Assembly (NCBI GenBank): GCA_030448185.1
Contig: JAUJNL010000053.1
Location: forward strand, 1 to 42,303
Length of the DNA: 42,303 nt
Direction of reading: 5' to 3'
From: Cytophagales bacterium
GTDB taxonomy: Bacteria > Bacteroidota > Bacteroidia > Cytophagales > 172606-1
A program made the translations under genes and the position numbers. Below the pieces are notes generated by a model, which did not search any database, had not been told where the DNA came from, and was given only the letters and a program-made list of their open reading frames with translations. Positions 35,115 to 42,303 of the stretch are shown here, one piece after another. The first letter of the stretch is position 1; every line of letters starts with the position of its first letter.

Positions 35115-36288
35115 ATGAGCGAAAAAGTGCACATTTTCGACACCACTTTACGAGACGGCGAACAGGTTCCTGGCTGTCAATTGACCACCGCTGAAAAGAT
35201 TGAAATTGCCCGCGAACTGGAAGCGCTGGGCGTTGACATTATCGAAGCTGGCTTTCCGATTTCCAGCCCGGGCGACTTTAACTCAGTGGTAGAAATATCC
35301 AAGGCCGTTTCGGAGCCAGTGATTTGCGCACTGGCCCGGGCTGTAAAAGGTGATATTGAAAGTGCCGCCGCTGCCCTGCAAGTAGCTAAGCGTAAGCGGA
35401 TTCACACCGGCCTTGGTTCTTCGGATGTCCCATATCAAACATAAGTTTAATAGCACCCGCGAGAAGATTCTGGAGCAGGGGGTCTGGGCCGTAAAATATG
35501 CCAAGAGCTTTGTGGAAGACGTGGAGTTTTACGCCGAAGATGCTGGCCGGGCCGACTTGGATTACCTCTGTCAACTGGTCGAAGCCGTAATTGCGGCTGG
35601 CGCCACGGTAGTAAATATTCCGGATAGTACGGGCTATTGCCTGCCACACCAGTACGGAGCCCGGATCAAATACGTGTTTGACCACGTTCCTAATATTCAC
35701 AAAGCCACCATTTCGGTACATTGTCACAACGATTTAGGTTTGGCTACGGCTAATTCCATCGAAGGCCTGGTAAACGGTGCCCGTCAGGTCGAGGTAACTA
35801 TGAATGGAGTAGGGGAACGGGCCGGAAATACGTCGCTGGAAGAAATTGTGATGATTCTGAAGACGCACAAGAGCATGAATCTGCATACCGATATTGATTC
35901 CAAGCTTATCTACCCAACCAGTTTACTGGTGTCTGAGCGGATGCGGATGCCCGTGCAGGCTAATAAAGCCATTGTCGGTCGCAATGCTTTCTCCCATTCT
36001 TCCGGTATCCACCAGGACGGTTTCCTAAAGCATGCTGAAACCTACGAAATCATTAATCCCAATGATGTAGGTGTACCGTCTTCTTCGATTGTACTAACGG
36101 CCCGCAGTGGTCGTCACGCGCTGAAATATCGGTTGGAAGTAATTGGTTACGTGTTTGAGAAGGAAGAACTGGACGATATGTACAAGCGTTTCATTTCCTT
36201 AGCTGATGTGAAGAAGCTGGTTACGGACGATGACCTGCACATGTTGGTTGCCGAAGCATATCCGGTAAAAGAATCCAAGCGTAAATAA
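35115..36288 (+). pseudogene. leuA: 2-isopropylmalate synthase, short form, one frameshift
   Basis: LeuA condenses acetyl-CoA with 2-oxoisovalerate, the first committed step of leucine synthesis. The start is the ATG at 35115 ([20 protein letters not shown]), where DTTLRDGEQ carries the metal-binding Asp. The frame breaks in a CCC run near 35427. Removing one C restores [20 protein letters not shown] and a 390-residue protein. TIM-barrel motifs SVHCHNDLGLATANSIEGLV and VEVTMNGVGERAGNTSLEEI are present, followed by the linker FSHSSGIHQDGFLKH. The length lacks the C-terminal leucine-binding regulatory domain found in LeuA of about 510 residues, so feedback inhibition may differ. It is the last gene of the operon, followed by a strong terminator. 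Confidence 0.92.
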
Positions 36289-36318
36289 AACACTCTACCC
36301 AGAGTTACGTTAATATCC

Positions 36319-36370
36319 TCAGCCTGCCCGTTAAGTTTTCTACTTTAACGGACAGGCTGAATCTTTTTAT
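36319..36370 (+). terminator. Rho-independent terminator of the ilv-leu operon
   Basis: TCAGCCTGCCCGTTAA (36319-36334) pairs with TTAACGGACAGGCTGA (36345-36360), 15 of 16 bp with one C-A mismatch, followed by ATCTTTTTATTTT. It lies 31 bp after leuA. Confidence 0.92.
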
Positions 36371-36443
36371 TTTGGGTAATGTCACGGAAAATGTTAAATT
36401 TTGAATCTAGAAAGCTATTTGCTAAATACCTCACATTAAAAAC

Positions 36444-36576
36444 CGTCATTGCGAACGAGGAACGAGTGAAGCAATCTTGAGTTTGACGTAATTAATTCGT
36501 TTCGTTAGTTCTAGCGCAAATTAACTGTATTGAACCCAAAGAGATTGCTTCGGTTATACCTTCCTCGCAATGACAC
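36444..36576. repeat. Dispersed palindrome, GTCATTGCGA / TCGCAATGAC type
   Basis: CGTCATTGCGAACGAGGAAC followed by GAGTGAAGCAATCTT (36444-36478) is the inverse of GAGATTGCTTCGGTTATACC and TTCCTCGCAATGACAC (36541-36576). This is a repeat family found in many unrelated bacteria. It occupies the gap between the operon terminator and moxR. Confidence 0.85.
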
Positions 36577-36686
36577 TAACGGGACAAAAGGATTAGGAAT
36601 AATATTTAAAAAATTCTAATACCCAATATCCATTCATTACCCAACTTCGTTTCTCACTTATCATCTTACTATCTAACTTACCTATC

Positions 36687-37649
36687 GTGCAGTACTCATC
36701 AGATGTTGAAGCCGCTAAAGCTTTACAGGACGCTTACCGGAAACTCAGAGCAGAAATTGGCAAAGTAGTCATCGGGCAGGACGAAGTAGTCAGACTATTG
36801 CTGACGGCTATTTTTTGTCAGGGCCATTGTTTACTGGTAGGCGTTCCCGGACTAGCCAAGACCCTCCTTATTCAGACCCTTGCTTCTTCTCTTGATCTGA
36901 AATTTAACCGGATTCAGTTCACGCCGGATTTGATGCCTTCAGACATACTCGGGTCCGAAACGCTGGATCAGGAGCGGAATTTTAAATTTATCAAGGGGGC
37001 TGTTTTTGCCAATATTATCCTGGCCGACGAGATTAACCGGACGCCACCTAAAACACAATCGGCTCTGCTGGAAGCCATGCAGGAATATTCGGTGACTATT
37101 ACCGGACAAAAATACCCGCTGGAACGCCCTTTCTTCGTGTTGGCTACGCAGAACCCTATTGAGCAGGAAGGCACCTACCCACTTCCCGAAGCGCAACTGG
37201 ACCGCTTCATGTTCAATGTAAAACTCGACTACCCGTCTTACGCTTCCGAGGTAGAAATCGTGAAAAGCACGACCAGTTCGGCTGCCTATCAGGTACAAAA
37301 AATATTGCACGGTCCCGAAATTAAGGAGTTTCAGGCCTTAGTCCGCCGGGTGCCGGTTGCGGATAATGTGGTGGAATACGCCGTAAAACTGGTTCATAAG
37401 ACCCGTCCGAATACCTCTATGGCTTCGGCTGAAGCCAATCAGTACTTAGAATGGGGGGCCGGTCCACGTGCTTCGCAACACTTGGTACTCGGTGCCAAAT
37501 GTAATGCCCTGTTGAATGGCAAATATTCTCCCGATATGGAAGACGTGCAGGCCGTAGCCGCCCCGATTTTACGTCACCGCATTGTCCGCAACTTCAAAGC
37601 TGAAGCCGAAAATGTAACGGTGGACGATATTGTGAAGCGTTTGCAGTAA
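36687..37649 (+). CDS. MoxR family AAA+ ATPase
   Basis: A 320-residue AAA_3-type ATPase. It has Walker A GVPGLAKT (about 52-59), Walker B IILADEINRTPPKTQSALLE (about 111-130), the sensor-1 region FFVLATQNPIEQEGTYPLPE and AQLDRFMF with the arginine finger region. The C-terminal lid domain contains NTSMASAEANQYLEWGAGPR and ASQHLVLGAKCNALL. MoxR ATPases act with vWA proteins as chaperone-like modules for metal insertion or assembly of partner complexes. The start is a GTG (36687), as no in-frame ATG lies nearby. The usual partners (DUF58, BatD-like, BatA-like) are at 4.9-8.0 kb, so the set is split. A terminator follows at 37700. Confidence 0.92.
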   Translation: MQYSSDVEAAKALQDAYRKLRAEIGKVVIGQDEVVRLLLTAIFCQGHCLLVGVPGLAKTLLIQTLASSLDLKFNRIQFTPDLMPSDILGSETLDQERNFKFIKGAVFANIILADEINRTPPKTQSALLEAMQEYSVTITGQKYPLERPFFVLATQNPIEQEGTYPLPEAQLDRFMFNVKLDYPSYASEVEIVKSTTSSAAYQVQKILHGPEIKEFQALVRRVPVADNVVEYAVKLVHKTRPNTSMASAEANQYLEWGAGPRASQHLVLGAKCNALLNGKYSPDMEDVQAVAAPILRHRIVRNFKAEAENVTVDDIVKRLQ

Positions 37650-37699
37650 GTGTATAGGCTGGTATACAAAAATGCGGATGTAATAAGATTAATAATATG

Positions 37700-37724
37700 G
37701 GGAGCCTTAAAAAGCTCCCTTTTC
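37700..37724 (+). terminator. Terminator after moxR
   Basis: GGGAGC (37700-37705) and GCTCCC (37714-37719) with an A-rich 8-nt loop, followed by TTTTC. A short but plausible terminator, 50 bp past the stop codon. Confidence 0.65.
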
Positions 37725-37857
37725 TGTTAACACGAAATCTACTCGGGCGGAAGCTTCTTCCGGGCCTGATCCGTTTGATGACCTTTACTAGTCGTCACTC
37801 GGTCAGAGTCAAGCAGCAGTACTCAGGAGATTTAGAAAGACAGTTGAGTTTGAAAAA

Positions 37858-39015
37858 CTAAAGATGCTCTTGCTGATAGAGCCCTATTGCTTCAGTTAAC
37901 CGGTCTAAATCAGCCTTTGTATGCAGACTGTTCAGTACGATACGGGTGATGGGTTCGCTTTGAGGAGAAGGGTAGGGGAAGCTGGAGATCAGTACCTTTC
38001 TGGCTTTGAGGAAATCATACAAGGCGTGATGGGGCGTATAAAATACGGGATAATCAGGAGCGAATTGAAACAGCCGGGTTTCTCCAATGGCTTTCGTAAA
38101 ATATACAATGTTTTCCTGCAACTGTTGCCTGGCGAATTGGTATACCTTCTTTGCACCCATAAAGGCGTGCAGATACGCTGGAGGCATTGGCGAGGCTCCA
38201 CTGAAAAAAGGGCTTTTCCGAAGGGACTCAATGCAGTCTTGACCTCCTAGTATTACCCCTCCCGGTAAACCCAATGCTTTTCCCAGGGAAGCCACCACAA
38301 TCAATTCAATGGCAGAATGTTGGCTTAACTGCCGGTAGATACCAGCTCCCTCGTGCCCGGTTATGCCTAATCCGTGAGAATCATCCACGACCAGGGTAAT
38401 CCGTTTGTGATACGGAAGTTGTCCAAGCCAACGAAAGTCGTAGGGCTGAACTAGTAAGGGATCAAGTGAGTTGGTAAGAATGACAAAATGCTCCTTCCGG
38501 CGGCGGGAAATTACCTCTGGAATGCTTTGCGTCCACTCCTGCCAAGAGAGTAATTTGGGGCTCACCTCGCCTGTCCAGAGGGCCGGATGCGTTTGAGGAG
38601 CACATAGGAAAGTGCCTTTTCCCTTCAAGTGATTCGTTACCAATTGCCCGGCTAGCAAGCCCGAGGAAACCGTTATGGCAGATGGGGAGCCTGTGAAAGC
38701 AGCCCAATACGCCTCTGCTTGGGCATAAATAGTTAACTGAAGATTACCATTACGGGAACTGGCATAATGGTACCCGTACCGGCACATTCCTTCTCCCAGC
38801 AACTTCCCAAATGCGTCATTGCGGCCCATACCCAGGTAAGACGTACCAGCGAAGTAAAGGTATTCCTCTTCCTGACAGTGAACCGTCCGTCCGGGTAACT
38901 CATCAGCATAGAGGATTGGGGTCAAGGCTTTGAGGGGTAAGAAGAATGGAAGGATAGAGTATTCGATTTTCGATGTTCGATTTTCGATGTTCGGAACCGT
39001 AGGGGCGAATGGCAT
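37858..39015 (-). CDS. PLP-dependent aminotransferase class I/II, BioF/KBL-like
   Basis: A fold-type I PLP enzyme of the alpha-oxoamine synthase group (8-amino-7-oxononanoate synthase, 2-amino-3-ketobutyrate ligase). Landmarks: YLYFAGTSYLGMGRN, the substrate/PLP loop YHYASSRNGNLQLTIYAQAE, a glycine-rich SSGLLAGQLVTNHL, the cofactor aspartate in VVDDSHGLGITGHEG and the Schiff-base lysine in VVASLGKALGLPGGVI (about residues 233-248). SSRNGN in place of the usual SR.xxG.. leaves the exact substrate open. The annotated ATG at 39015 reads through word repeats (encoding NIENRTSKIEY), so the N-terminal 25 residues are doubtful. The real start may be a downstream TTG near codon 31. No biotin genes are adjacent. 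Confidence 0.8.
   Translation of the reverse strand: MPFAPTVPNIENRTSKIEYSILPFFLPLKALTPILYADELPGRTVHCQEEEYLYFAGTSYLGMGRNDAFGKLLGEGMCRYGYHYASSRNGNLQLTIYAQAEAYWAAFTGSPSAITVSSGLLAGQLVTNHLKGKGTFLCAPQTHPALWTGEVSPKLLSWQEWTQSIPEVISRRRKEHFVILTNSLDPLLVQPYDFRWLGQLPYHKRITLVVDDSHGLGITGHEGAGIYRQLSQHSAIELIVVASLGKALGLPGGVILGGQDCIESLRKSPFFSGASPMPPAYLHAFMGAKKVYQFARQQLQENIVYFTKAIGETRLFQFAPDYPVFYTPHHALYDFLKARKVLISSFPYPSPQSEPITRIVLNSLHTKADLDRLTEAIGLYQQEHL
38962..38994. repeat. Heptamer word repeat CGATTTT / CGATGTT
   Basis: TTCGATTTTCGATGTTCG is repeated twice in tandem, the reverse-complement form of the ATCGAAY family. It overlaps the doubtful 5' end of the BioF-like ORF. Confidence 0.65.
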
Positions 39016-39034
39016 TCGCCCTTGTTAAATCACA

Positions 39035-39217
39035 GAATTGTTGAATTGTTGAATTGTTGAATTGTTGAATTGTTGAATTGTTGAATTGTTGAATTGTTGA
39101 ATTGTTGAATTGTTGAATTGTTGAATTGTTGAATTGTTGAATTGTTGAATTGTTGAATTGTTGAATTGTTGAATTGTTGAATTGTTGAATTGTTGAATTG
39201 TTGAATTGTTGAATTGT
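39035..39217. repeat. Octamer tandem array (TTGAATTG), about 23 copies
   Basis: An uninterrupted array of the 8-base unit TTGAATTG covers 183 bases, between the BioF-like gene and the epimerase gene. Because 8 is not a multiple of 3, every frame is open and gives an 8-residue periodic translation on the minus strand (QFNNSTIQ), which explains spurious ORFs here. Copy number is likely to vary between strains, and short-read assembly may not give it correctly. Confidence 0.92.
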
Positions 39218-39387
39218 GAATTTGTTTTCACTAAATGATTCTTTTTTCGAAAAGATTGTCTGCGCTTTTCTTTTTATGATCCATCCAACAATTTGACAAT
39301 ACAACAATTTAACCTTAAAACACCGGCACGAGAAAGAGGGTGGAGCCATGTCTAATGTCTCACTTCTAGAATCCTTTGTCTTACTAA

Positions 39388-40401
39388 TCAAACGGTTAAA
39401 GTGGCCCCGGTTCCGGCGGTCTCGGGCAGTTGCACTTTGCCATAATCAATGGTAACGCCTTTAGCAATGTCTTCTTTCAGCAGCAGTGCCCCATCCATAT
39501 CCACGTAGTCGAGGAGAGGCGCTAACTGGCCGATGGCCGAAATACCCACGGTAGATTCGGTCATACAGCCTACCATCACTCTCATGCCTCTTTGCCGGGC
39601 CTCCGCAATCATGCGCCGTGCCGGGGTGAGGCCACCGCATTTCACCAGTTTTATATTGATACCGTGGAAATAACCGTGACAACGGGCTACATCGGCTTCT
39701 ACAATACAACTTTCATCGGCTACTACGGGCAAGGCTGATTGCTCATACACTTGCTTCATTCCTTCCCAATCATAGGCTTTGAGGGGTTGTTCAATAAACT
39801 CCACCCCTAAGTTCTTCAGAGAAAATGAGTTTTTAATGGCCTCTTCCGCCGTCCAGGCACAGTTGGCATCCACCCGGAAAAGAGCATCCGTATGCTTGCG
39901 CAATTCTCGTACAATGGCCACATCGTCAGAAGTTCCCAGCTTGATTTTATACAGAGGCCAGGGCATTTCCTTTAGCTTCATCACCATTTTCTCCAGGCTG
40001 TCGATGCCAATGGTGTAGTTGGTCAAGGGTAGATTCTCCGCGTTTAGCCCCCAAAGTTTATGCAGTGGCTGCCCCTGCTTTTTCCCGAAAAGGTCACTGG
40101 CGGCCATATCCAAAGCACATTGCGCAAAGGAGTGTTCCCACAAGAAGGGTTGCATATGGTTCCAGAACGCTTCCGGGGTATCAAAGGAATAATTCTCAAC
40201 TTGCGGCCTTAGCTTTTCCAGCACTTCGATCATACTTTCTACCGTGACCTTATAATAAGGATTCGCCGTGGCTTCTCCGTATCCGATGTAAGAGCCGTCC
40301 TGTAACGCTACAATCAATGTTTCCTGTATATCCCGTGAATCGTAGGCGATGGAGAAGGTATGCCGAAGGGGCAGATCGAAGCGGCGCAGAACCAGTTTCA
40401 T
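39388..40401 (-). CDS. Dipeptide epimerase (L-Ala-D/L-Glu epimerase type), enolase superfamily
   Basis: A 337-residue muconate-lactonizing-subgroup enzyme. The N-terminal capping domain (MKLVLRRFDLPLRHTFSIAY) is followed by the barrel. The barrel has the KxK acid/base motif YKIKLG (about 151-156), metal ligands in FRVDANCAW (about 175-183), EFIEQPL and VVADESC, the second catalytic lysine INIKLVKCGG (about 254-263) and the specificity loop VGCMTESTVGISA. The DxD-type ending YVDMDGALLL is typical of dipeptide epimerases that recycle murein peptides. Exact dipeptide specificity is not readable. It stands alone on the minus strand after the octamer array. Confidence 0.88.
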   Translation of the reverse strand: MKLVLRRFDLPLRHTFSIAYDSRDIQETLIVALQDGSYIGYGEATANPYYKVTVESMIEVLEKLRPQVENYSFDTPEAFWNHMQPFLWEHSFAQCALDMAASDLFGKKQGQPLHKLWGLNAENLPLTNYTIGIDSLEKMVMKLKEMPWPLYKIKLGTSDDVAIVRELRKHTDALFRVDANCAWTAEEAIKNSFSLKNLGVEFIEQPLKAYDWEGMKQVYEQSALPVVADESCIVEADVARCHGYFHGINIKLVKCGGLTPARRMIAEARQRGMRVMVGCMTESTVGISAIGQLAPLLDYVDMDGALLLKEDIAKGVTIDYGKVQLPETAGTGATLTV

Positions 40402-40631
40402 AAAGCTATGTTAAAGGCTCAATTTATGAAAAACGGGGGAAATAAGCTGCGGATCTGCCTGCATACAGAGAAAGGAGAAGGTTGTTTAAGCAGACATTAT
40501 TAAGAAATTGTAACTGTTATATATATTCAGCAGGCTTTATTTAACGAAAACTTCATTGGGTTCAGGCAGTAACTGGCATACGAAAGGGGTAAATTGAGTA
40601 CGCATACGCATAAACACTAATTTTTATCGCT

Positions 40632-40721
40632 ATGAAAGCCCTAACCAATCTGGTTCAGTTTTTCAAGGAAAGATTACTGCTATACCGCTTTCTGTTGCTT
40701 AACCGCACGGAGCTAAAGTAA
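40632..40721 (+). CDS. Possible 29-residue microprotein
   Basis: An ATG at 40632 opens a 29-codon ORF (MKALTNLVQFFKERLLLYRF then LLLNRTELK) ending in TAA. It has an amphipathic/hydrophobic helix of the kind seen in small membrane-associated peptides. It lies alone in a 478-bp spacer and ends where the word repeats begin. There is no ribosome-binding site to judge by in this phylum. It may be real or chance. Confidence 0.3.
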   Translation: MKALTNLVQFFKERLLLYRFLLLNRTELK

Positions 40722-40818
40722 TGCTAAGTGCTACATGTTGAATGCTAAATGGATTACTTGAACTTTTTTTCTATTAGACATAGTACATTTAAAACTTAGC
40801 ATTAAGCATTTAACATTG
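40721..40818. repeat. Heptamer word repeat, TAAATGY family, inverted pair
   Basis: ATGCTAAGTGCTACATGTTG and AATGCTAAATGG (40721-40752) are followed 33 bases later by the inverse words CATTTAAAACTTAGCATT and AAGCATTTAACATTG (40786-40818). The layout matches the blocks at 6855 and 28645. Confidence 0.75.
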
Positions 40819-40846
40819 AAATTATCTTTTCCCTGAATAGCTAAAC

Positions 40847-40858
40847 TTGCTACCTTTC
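40847..40858 (+). promoter_or_regulatory. Possible -7 promoter element
   Basis: TTGCTACCTTTC repeats 11 bases of the element at 4860 and lies 22 bases before the ATG of the next gene. It resembles TAnnTTTG with a C in the last place. Confidence 0.35.
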
Positions 40859-40879
40859 TCAGGTAAAGCTATTCATTCT

Positions 40880-41881
40880 ATGAAAATACTCTATGCCATT
40901 CAGGGAACTGGCAACGGACATCTGAGCCGTGCCCGTGATATTATTCCCGTTTTACAGCAGAAAGGCGAACTTGATTTGCTGGTCAGCGGGATTCAGGCCG
41001 ATGTGTCCTTGCCGTACCCGATCAAGTATACTTTTAAGGGCTTGAGCTTCATATTTGGTAAAAAAGGTGGGGTAGACATGTACCAGACTTTTGCCAAAGC
41101 CAAATCCCGCCGTTTCGTCAATGAAATCAGGAGCCTGCCCGTCCACGAATACGATCTGATCCTTAACGATTTTGAGCCCGTTTCTTCCTGGGCCTGCCGG
41201 CTGCGCGGTAAAGCTTGCATTGGCCTGAGTCATCAGAGTGCCGTACTGTCACCCAAGGCACCCCAGCCCAAACACACCGATTGGATGGGCAAGATGGTGC
41301 TGATGAACTACGCCCCCGTTACCGTAGCGTATGGGTTTCACTTCAAAGCGTACGACGATAATATCTTCCCGCCGGTAGTCCGGAAGCAGATCCGCGAACT
41401 GCCCGTTTCGGACAAAGGCCATTATACGGTATATCTGCCCGCTTACGACGACGAACGGCTGCTGGAAGTGCTGTCGCAGGTAAGCCCAGGCACCCGCTGG
41501 GAAGTATTTTCCAAACATAACCAAAAACCGTTGGAATCAGCCGGCGTGACCATTCGTCCGGTTAATAACGAGGCATTTATTCAAAGCCTGGCTTCCTGTA
41601 CGGGTATTCTGTGCGGTGCTGGGTTTGAGACTCCCGCCGAAGCTTTATATCTGGGAAAAAAGCTGATGGTAATTCCAATGAAGGGGCAATATGAGCAGCA
41701 TTGTAACGCAGCCGGCCTGGAAGAAATAGGGGTACCCGTGATTAAGAACCTGAAAAAGAAGCGTATTCCGGAAATCAGGGAATGGGTAGAGCAGGGGCAA
41801 CCGATTGAGGTAAATTATCCCGACATCACCGAGCAGATCATTGACATGATTATTGCCAAATACGCGGGGCTAATCCATTGA
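40880..41881 (+). CDS. GT-B fold glycosyltransferase-like protein
   Basis: A 333-residue protein starting MKILYAIQGTGNGHLSRARD at the ATG 40880. The longer frame from 40847 lacks conserved character. The N-terminal GxGxGHLSRA motif is typical of GT28/MurG-like and MGT-type UDP-sugar transferases, as is the C-terminal half with TGILCGAGFETPAEALYLGK and KLMVIPMKGQYEQHCNAAGL, which matches the nucleotide-sugar binding loop. Other landmarks are YDLILNDFEPVSSWACRLRG and GLSHQSAVLSP. It is cytoplasmic with no membrane helix. The acceptor is unknown. Related Bacteroidota proteins are annotated only as glycosyltransferase family proteins. It is preceded by a promoter-like element and word repeats, and followed by an octamer array. 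Confidence 0.82.
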   Translation: MKILYAIQGTGNGHLSRARDIIPVLQQKGELDLLVSGIQADVSLPYPIKYTFKGLSFIFGKKGGVDMYQTFAKAKSRRFVNEIRSLPVHEYDLILNDFEPVSSWACRLRGKACIGLSHQSAVLSPKAPQPKHTDWMGKMVLMNYAPVTVAYGFHFKAYDDNIFPPVVRKQIRELPVSDKGHYTVYLPAYDDERLLEVLSQVSPGTRWEVFSKHNQKPLESAGVTIRPVNNEAFIQSLASCTGILCGAGFETPAEALYLGKKLMVIPMKGQYEQHCNAAGLEEIGVPVIKNLKKKRIPEIREWVEQGQPIEVNYPDITEQIIDMIIAKYAGLIH

Positions 41882-41921
41882 GTGATTGGGTGAATAGGTG
41901 ACTGAGTGAATGGGTGAGTGA
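41882..41921 (+). repeat. Octamer word array, GTGAATGG family, five units
   Basis: Exactly five successive 8-base units: GTGATTGG, GTGAATAG, GTGACTGA, GTGAATGG, GTGAGTGA. The array directly follows the glycosyltransferase stop codon and precedes the four-helix-bundle gene. Confidence 0.8.
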
Positions 41922-41946
41922 TTTTTTAATATGATTATACTAACTG

Positions 41947-42303
41947 ATGGAAAAGGAAGAATTTAATGAGGTTTTGCGGAAGCGTACGAAGGATTTGGCT
42001 GTTCGGATTGTAAAAATGTATAGTAAACTTCCTAAAACAGATGAAGCAAGAATTATAGGCAAACAGTTAATTCGGTCGGTTACTTCGGTAGCGGCTAATT
42101 ACCGGGCTGCTTGCCGGTCGAGGTCAAAAGCTGATTTTTTCGCCAAACTCAGCATTGTGGTAGAAGAGGCTGATGAAACCTTGTTTTGGCTAGAAATTAT
42201 GGAAGAGACCGGAATAGTACCGGCTGCCAAGCTCACAGAATTAAAAAATGAAACAACGGAGTTACTGAAGATCTTCGCTAAATCCCGAAAAAACACGTAT
42301 TAA
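41947..42303 (+). CDS. Four-helix-bundle protein (S23 type), second copy
   Basis: A 118-residue S23-type protein. MEKEEFNEVLRKRTKDLAVR forms the first helix, then the conserved core IGKQLIRSVTSVAANYRAAC (about 38-57), then RSRSKADFFAKLSIVVEEAD (about 58-77) and ETLFWLEIMEETGIV. It differs clearly from the copy at 32289 and belongs to the branch with VAANYRAACRSRS rather than IPSNIAEGSGR. Its stop codon is the last base triplet of the window, so any flanking repeat downstream cannot be seen. It is again preceded by a word array. Confidence 0.9.
   Translation: MEKEEFNEVLRKRTKDLAVRIVKMYSKLPKTDEARIIGKQLIRSVTSVAANYRAACRSRSKADFFAKLSIVVEEADETLFWLEIMEETGIVPAAKLTELKNETTELLKIFAKSRKNTY

Noticed and set aside
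39035..39217. CRISPR array
   Set aside because: Units are contiguous 8-mers without spacers and no cas genes are present.
38903..39391. Minus-strand ORFs rich in QFNNSTIQ repeats
   Set aside because: They are translations of the TTGAATTG array. An 8-base unit leaves all frames open; there is no coding context.

Overview
The window reads as a chromosomal segment of a Bacteroidota bacterium, most likely Cytophagales. The signs are: A-rich stretches rather than Shine-Dalgarno sequences before start codons; a DUF4296 lipoprotein; a MoxR / DUF58 / BatA-type von Willebrand gene set; FkbM and GT2 glycan genes; and an ilv-leu cluster of Bacteroidota type with a short LeuA. No taxon can be fixed from sequence reading alone.

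Layout. 1-4.7 kb (minus): start of a membrane protein, murB, mutS2 and a DUF4296 lipoprotein. 4.9-8.0 kb (plus): DUF58 protein, a frameshifted BatD-like protein and a BatA-like vWA protein. 8.0-11.9 kb (minus): a polysaccharide-type operon of GT2 glycosyltransferase, methyltransferase and GT-C membrane enzyme; the last is cut by one in-frame TGA from its C-terminal domain. 12.7-13.9 kb: a complete IS4-like insertion sequence with inverted ends and a 9-bp target duplication, its transposase frameshifted. 14-16.2 kb (minus): a PAS histidine kinase. 16.4-16.6 kb: a 191-bp MITE with 8-bp target duplication. 16.8-20.4 kb (plus): clpB and a methyltransferase, each followed by a terminator. 20.6 kb (minus): tRNA-Gly. 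20.8-36.4 kb (plus): the ilv-leu operon. 36.7 kb onward: moxR, a BioF-like PLP enzyme, an octamer tandem array, a dipeptide epimerase, a GT-B-type glycosyltransferase and a second four-helix-bundle gene at the edge.

The most informative region is 20.8-36.4 kb. The operon opens with a leader encoding a 19-residue peptide in which 9 residues are Leu, Ile or Val. Three mutually exclusive hairpins follow, ending in a U-tract terminator, which is the layout of ribosome-mediated attenuation. A second terminator with its own short ORF lies before ilvD. The biosynthetic order is ilvD, ilvB, ilvN, ilvC, leuC, leuD, leuB, leuA. Nearly every junction carries something extra: small ORFs, a decayed FkbM methyltransferase, a broken AraC regulator, a RelE-type toxin-antitoxin pair, an S23-type four-helix-bundle gene flanked by word repeats, a coiled-coil protein, and several palindromic dispersed repeats.

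Two features cut across the window. First, intergenic spaces carry families of 7- or 8-base words repeated in short arrays, often as inverted pairs. Second, single-base indels break many genes (BatD-like, transposase, kinase N-terminus, ilvD, ilvN, AraC, ilvC, leuC, leuA), while long genes such as clpB, mutS2 and ilvB are intact. In most cases the restored frame keeps conserved motifs, so sequencing or assembly error is at least as likely as real decay. Functional statements about those genes assume the corrected frame.
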